Source: Erythrobacter sp. 34-65-8
GTDB lineage: Bacteria > Pseudomonadota > Alphaproteobacteria > Sphingomonadales > Sphingomonadaceae
Length of the DNA: 7,583 bases
NCBI GenBank assembly: GCA_002278985.1
Contig: NCJP01000073.1
Coordinates: forward strand, 1 to 7,583
Direction: 5' to 3'
How positions within the stretch are numbered: the stretch's first letter is position 1; each line of letters starts with the position of its first letter. The position numbers and the translations under genes were made by a program. Under the pieces are notes generated by a model. It worked only from the letters and a program-made list of their open reading frames with translations. It was not told the DNA's origin and ran no database searches. Positions 5,377 to 7,583 of this stretch are shown piece by piece.

Positions 5377-6254
5377 CGGTCGAGCCACCAGGTCACCAGG
5401 TGATGGGCGATGGCAAAGCTGCGCGGGAAAATCAGCGTATCATTGCCGGCTGGCCCCGCCGCGCGTGCCTCCTCCAGTTCGGCCCGGGTGAACCACCGCG
5501 CCTCTTCCAGCTCGGTTTCGTCAATGACGATATCATCATCGACCGCAATCGAGGTACAGCCGATCATCAGCTGGCTGGGGAACGGCCACGGCTGGCTGGC
5601 CAGATAGCGCACGTCGCGCACGGTCAGCCCGGCTTCTTCCTTGATCTCGCGCGCGACCGCTTCCTCGATCGTCTCCCCCGGCTCGACGAACCCGGCCAGG
5701 GCGGAGAAGATGCGCGGGGGAAAGCGTGGCTGGCGGCCGAGCAGCAGGCGATCACCGTCGGCATGCTCGACCAGCATGATGGTGACCGGGTCAGTGCGGG
5801 GGAAATGGTCCGCCCCGCAGGCATCGCAATGGCGCTGCCAGCCGCCCTTGGCGACTACGGTCGGCGCGCCGCAGCGGGCGCAGAAGCGGTGCCGTGCGTG
5901 CCAGTCAACCAGGCTGCGCGCGCCGCCATAGAGCGCCAGGTCGCCCGGGCTGAGCAACTGCATCGCGTTCCAGATCGACGGGTTGGCATAGGCCGGTCCG
6001 GTCGCCCCATCGTCAGGCACGGCGGCGAAGCAGGCCTTGCCCTCCAGCAGCCCGAGGAACACCAGCTCGGCTTCCTGCGGCGCTTCGGCCAAGGTGCCCC
6101 ATTCCAGAGCGCCATCATCGCCGAACACGGGGTTCAGCCCGTCGAGCCGCAGCAGCCGCGCCTTCCAGTTCATCAGCCCGGCCAGCGCATCCGCATCGCA
6201 GCGGATATGGTCGGCCCGCTCGATCGGCGAACCGGCAAATGCCATGGGTGCCAT
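5373..6254 (-). CDS. nudC: NAD(+)/NADH pyrophosphatase NudC (Nudix hydrolase)
   Basis: This 293-residue enzyme cleaves NADH or NAD+ to the nicotinamide mononucleotide and AMP; in E. coli NudC also removes NAD caps from RNA 5' ends. The N-terminal domain (1-120) is divergent, as is usual. A four-cysteine zinc site is formed by Cys125, Cys128, Cys143 and Cys146, followed by HFPRTDP at 150-156. The Nudix box spans 188-210 and matches GX5EX7REUXEEXGU exactly (Gly188, Glu194, Arg202-Glu203, Glu206-Glu207, Gly209). SQPWPFP at 220-226 is the signature that separates NudC from other Nudix enzymes. The start is taken at the ATG 6254, which follows the upstream stop as TGAcATG and has AAGGG 8 bases before it. 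An in-frame GTG at 6263 would add three residues but lies directly on that ribosome binding site. The stop overlaps the next gene by 4 bases. Confidence 0.95.
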   Translation of the reverse strand: MAPMAFAGSPIERADHIRCDADALAGLMNWKARLLRLDGLNPVFGDDGALEWGTLAEAPQEAELVFLGLLEGKACFAAVPDDGATGPAYANPSIWNAMQLLSPGDLALYGGARSLVDWHARHRFCARCGAPTVVAKGGWQRHCDACGADHFPRTDPVTIMLVEHADGDRLLLGRQPRFPPRIFSALAGFVEPGETIEEAVAREIKEEAGLTVRDVRYLASQPWPFPSQLMIGCTSIAVDDDIVIDETELEEARWFTRAELEEARAAGPAGNDTLIFPRSFAIAHHLVTWWLDR

Positions 6255-6255
6255 G

Positions 6256-7566
6256 TCAGGCACCCTTCATGGCCGCCAGATCCTGCATCACCAGTTCCGG
6301 GAAACCGCGCTGGATCGGATAGGCTTCGGATGGCATGTACTGGGTGAACAGCGCCGCGCGCAGCCCGCTCGCCATGTCGACGAACGCTGCGGTGCCAGCT
6401 GCGCCGCCCCAGCCGAAGGCGGTGCCGGTGACCCGGCCTCCGGCGCCGAACCCTTCGCCCGCAACCCAGGTCCCGGCTGTTTCCGCGCCTTCGGGCAGCA
6501 GGTTGGAAGTGGCGAGCCCGACTGTCGCCTCGGCCATGACCCGCGTGCCCTCGAGCGCGCCGCCGCCGACCAGCATCCGCTGGAACCGGTCATAGTCGCG
6601 CGGGCTGGAGACCAGCCCGGCCCCGCCGAACGGGAAGGAAGGTTCGTCGAGATAGATCGAGCTGTCGGCCGGATCGATCGGCAGCGGCATTCCGTTGAGG
6701 ATGCCATAGTTGGTGGTGAAGCGGCCCTGTTCGCTTTCCGGCACGCGGAAGAAGGTGCTGGTCATGCCCAGCGGATCGAACAGCCGCGCCTTGAGGAAAG
6801 CATCGAAGGGCTGGCCGGAGGCGACCTCGATCACCCGGCCCAGCAGGTCGAGGCTGACCGAATAGCTCCACTTCGCACCCGGCTGGAGCACCAGCGGGAC
6901 TTTGGCCAGACCGTTGGCAAAGGCTTCCAGGCTGCCGACCGCCTGCGCCCGCCCGAGGCCGGGAATCGGCACCCGGCTGACCTGCCCCGGCACCAGCCCG
7001 CGTTCTTCATAGGCGGCCCGGATCGGCCCCTTCTGGATGATGCCGTAGCCGAGCCCGGCGGTGTGGGTCAGCAACTGGCGGATGGTGATCGGGCGCTCAG
7101 CGGGCACAAGATCGCCCTCGCCGATGCCGCCGTCGTATTCCTTCTGCACCATCATGTTGGCATAGGCGGGCAGGATCTCGGCCAGCGGCTGGTCGAGCGC
7201 GAGCTTGTCGTCCTCCACCAGCATCATGGCGGCAATGCCGGTGATCGGCTTGGTCATCGAATAGATGCGATACAGGCTGTCCTGATCCGCCGGAACATTG
7301 CGGCCCAGCGTCAGCACACCCCTGGCGATGACCTCGGGATCGTTCTGCCCCCAGCCCATGGTCGCCAGCATATTGGCGACCTTGCCTTCCGCCACATAGC
7401 TTTCCACCGTCGCGCGAATGGCGGGCCAGCTGGCCGCGTGGCCATGCGCCATAAGCTGGCGGCCGAGCGGCACGCCTGCCAGTGCCGTGCCTGCGCCCAG
7501 CAGCAGCCCTCCACGCAGCAGGGAACGGCGCGACACCTGGGGCTGGTCAAACTCGCGAAACGCCAT
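6256..7566 (-). CDS. Tat-exported serine hydrolase, beta-lactamase/esterase (class C fold) family
   Basis: This 436-residue penicillin-binding-protein-like hydrolase opens with a twin-arginine signal, SRRSLLRGG at 12-20, followed by the hydrophobic LLLGAGTALAGV, so export by Tat is expected; cleavage after about residue 40-45 is my estimate. The catalytic motif SxxK is Ser103-Met-Thr-Lys106 in RIYSMTKPITG. The second-motif tyrosine is Tyr235 (WSYSVSLDLLG), with Ser-Val replacing the usual x-Asn, as in EstB-like esterases. The third-motif (KTG) position is WGGAAGT at 386-392. LLTHTAGL at 165-172 and FDPLGM at 263-268 are further family hallmarks. The KTG replacement argues for an esterase, amidase or transesterase rather than a resistance beta-lactamase; the substrate is unknown. 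AGAGGA lies 7 bases before the ATG. It is the first gene of the operon with nudC and the DsbA-like gene. Confidence 0.93.
   Translation of the reverse strand: MAFREFDQPQVSRRSLLRGGLLLGAGTALAGVPLGRQLMAHGHAASWPAIRATVESYVAEGKVANMLATMGWGQNDPEVIARGVLTLGRNVPADQDSLYRIYSMTKPITGIAAMMLVEDDKLALDQPLAEILPAYANMMVQKEYDGGIGEGDLVPAERPITIRQLLTHTAGLGYGIIQKGPIRAAYEERGLVPGQVSRVPIPGLGRAQAVGSLEAFANGLAKVPLVLQPGAKWSYSVSLDLLGRVIEVASGQPFDAFLKARLFDPLGMTSTFFRVPESEQGRFTTNYGILNGMPLPIDPADSSIYLDEPSFPFGGAGLVSSPRDYDRFQRMLVGGGALEGTRVMAEATVGLATSNLLPEGAETAGTWVAGEGFGAGGRVTGTAFGWGGAAGTAAFVDMASGLRAALFTQYMPSEAYPIQRGFPELVMQDLAAMKGA
6263..6267 (-). promoter_or_regulatory. Shine-Dalgarno site deciding the nudC start
   Basis: On the minus strand AAGGG sits within the last codons of the serine hydrolase gene, 8 bases before the ATG at 6254. 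It favours that ATG over the GTG at 6263, which would overlap the site, and it implies translational coupling with the upstream gene. Confidence 0.6.
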
Positions 7567-7573
7567 CGGCAGG

Positions 7574-7579
7574 TCCTCT
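7574..7579 (-). promoter_or_regulatory. Shine-Dalgarno site of the serine hydrolase gene
   Basis: AGAGGA on the minus strand lies 7 bases before the ATG at 7566 and fixes that start. The promoter of the three-gene operon must lie beyond the right edge. Confidence 0.7.
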
Positions 7580-7583
7580 TTTG

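Noticed and set aside
5400..6347. A 315-residue open frame on the plus strand opposite nudC
   Set aside because: It is the antisense of a gene with an exact Nudix box and zinc site. The product resembles no family, and long reverse frames are common at this GC content.
6256..7566. A beta-lactamase conferring drug resistance
   Set aside because: The protein has SxxK and the Tyr motif, but YSV replaces YxN and WGGAAGT stands at the KTG position, which is typical of esterase-type relatives. Resistance cannot be claimed.

Overview
The window is GC-rich, tightly packed chromosomal DNA that looks like an alphaproteobacterium, most likely a sphingomonad (Sphingomonas, Novosphingobium or Erythrobacter-like). 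The reasons are the overall protein character, very short intergenic gaps, a DUF1489 protein, and an intergenic CCCTCTCCC...GGGAGAGGG hairpin of a kind common in that group. The lineage call is inference from sequence character, not a search.

Left edge (1-748): two incomplete genes meet at about position 380-400. On the minus strand is the N-terminal part of a glycoside hydrolase family 15 (glucoamylase/trehalase-like) protein, which runs off the left edge and loses its start at the junction. On the plus strand is the C-terminal effector-binding half of a LysR-type regulator without its DNA-binding half. This is the one structurally abnormal place in the window: a real rearrangement or an assembly chimaera.

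Centre (764-4680): a hairpin terminator separates the LysR remnant from a minus-strand cyclophilin-type peptidyl-prolyl isomerase. That gene is divergent from a plus-strand run of four closely spaced genes: the magnesium transporter mgtE, an NAD-type short-chain dehydrogenase, a DUF1489 protein, and a class I SAM-dependent methyltransferase. The gaps are 33, 31 and 20 bases, so they may be co-transcribed, although their functions do not form an obvious pathway.

Right half (4696-7566): a minus-strand operon converges on the methyltransferase. In transcription order it encodes a Tat-exported serine hydrolase of the beta-lactamase/esterase fold, the NADH pyrophosphatase NudC, and a FrnE-like DsbA-family oxidoreductase. 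Stops and starts overlap or nearly touch, which suggests translational coupling. NudC and the CPWC protein both fit nucleotide or redox housekeeping.

No mobile element, CRISPR array, RNA gene or defence system is visible, and no stretch over 300 bases lacks a gene. I found no convincing new multi-gene system. The items worth a second look are the GH15/LysR breakpoint, an Asn-to-Asp change in the SDR catalytic tetrad, a possible leaderless mgtE, and an inverted repeat over the predicted cyclophilin -35 box.
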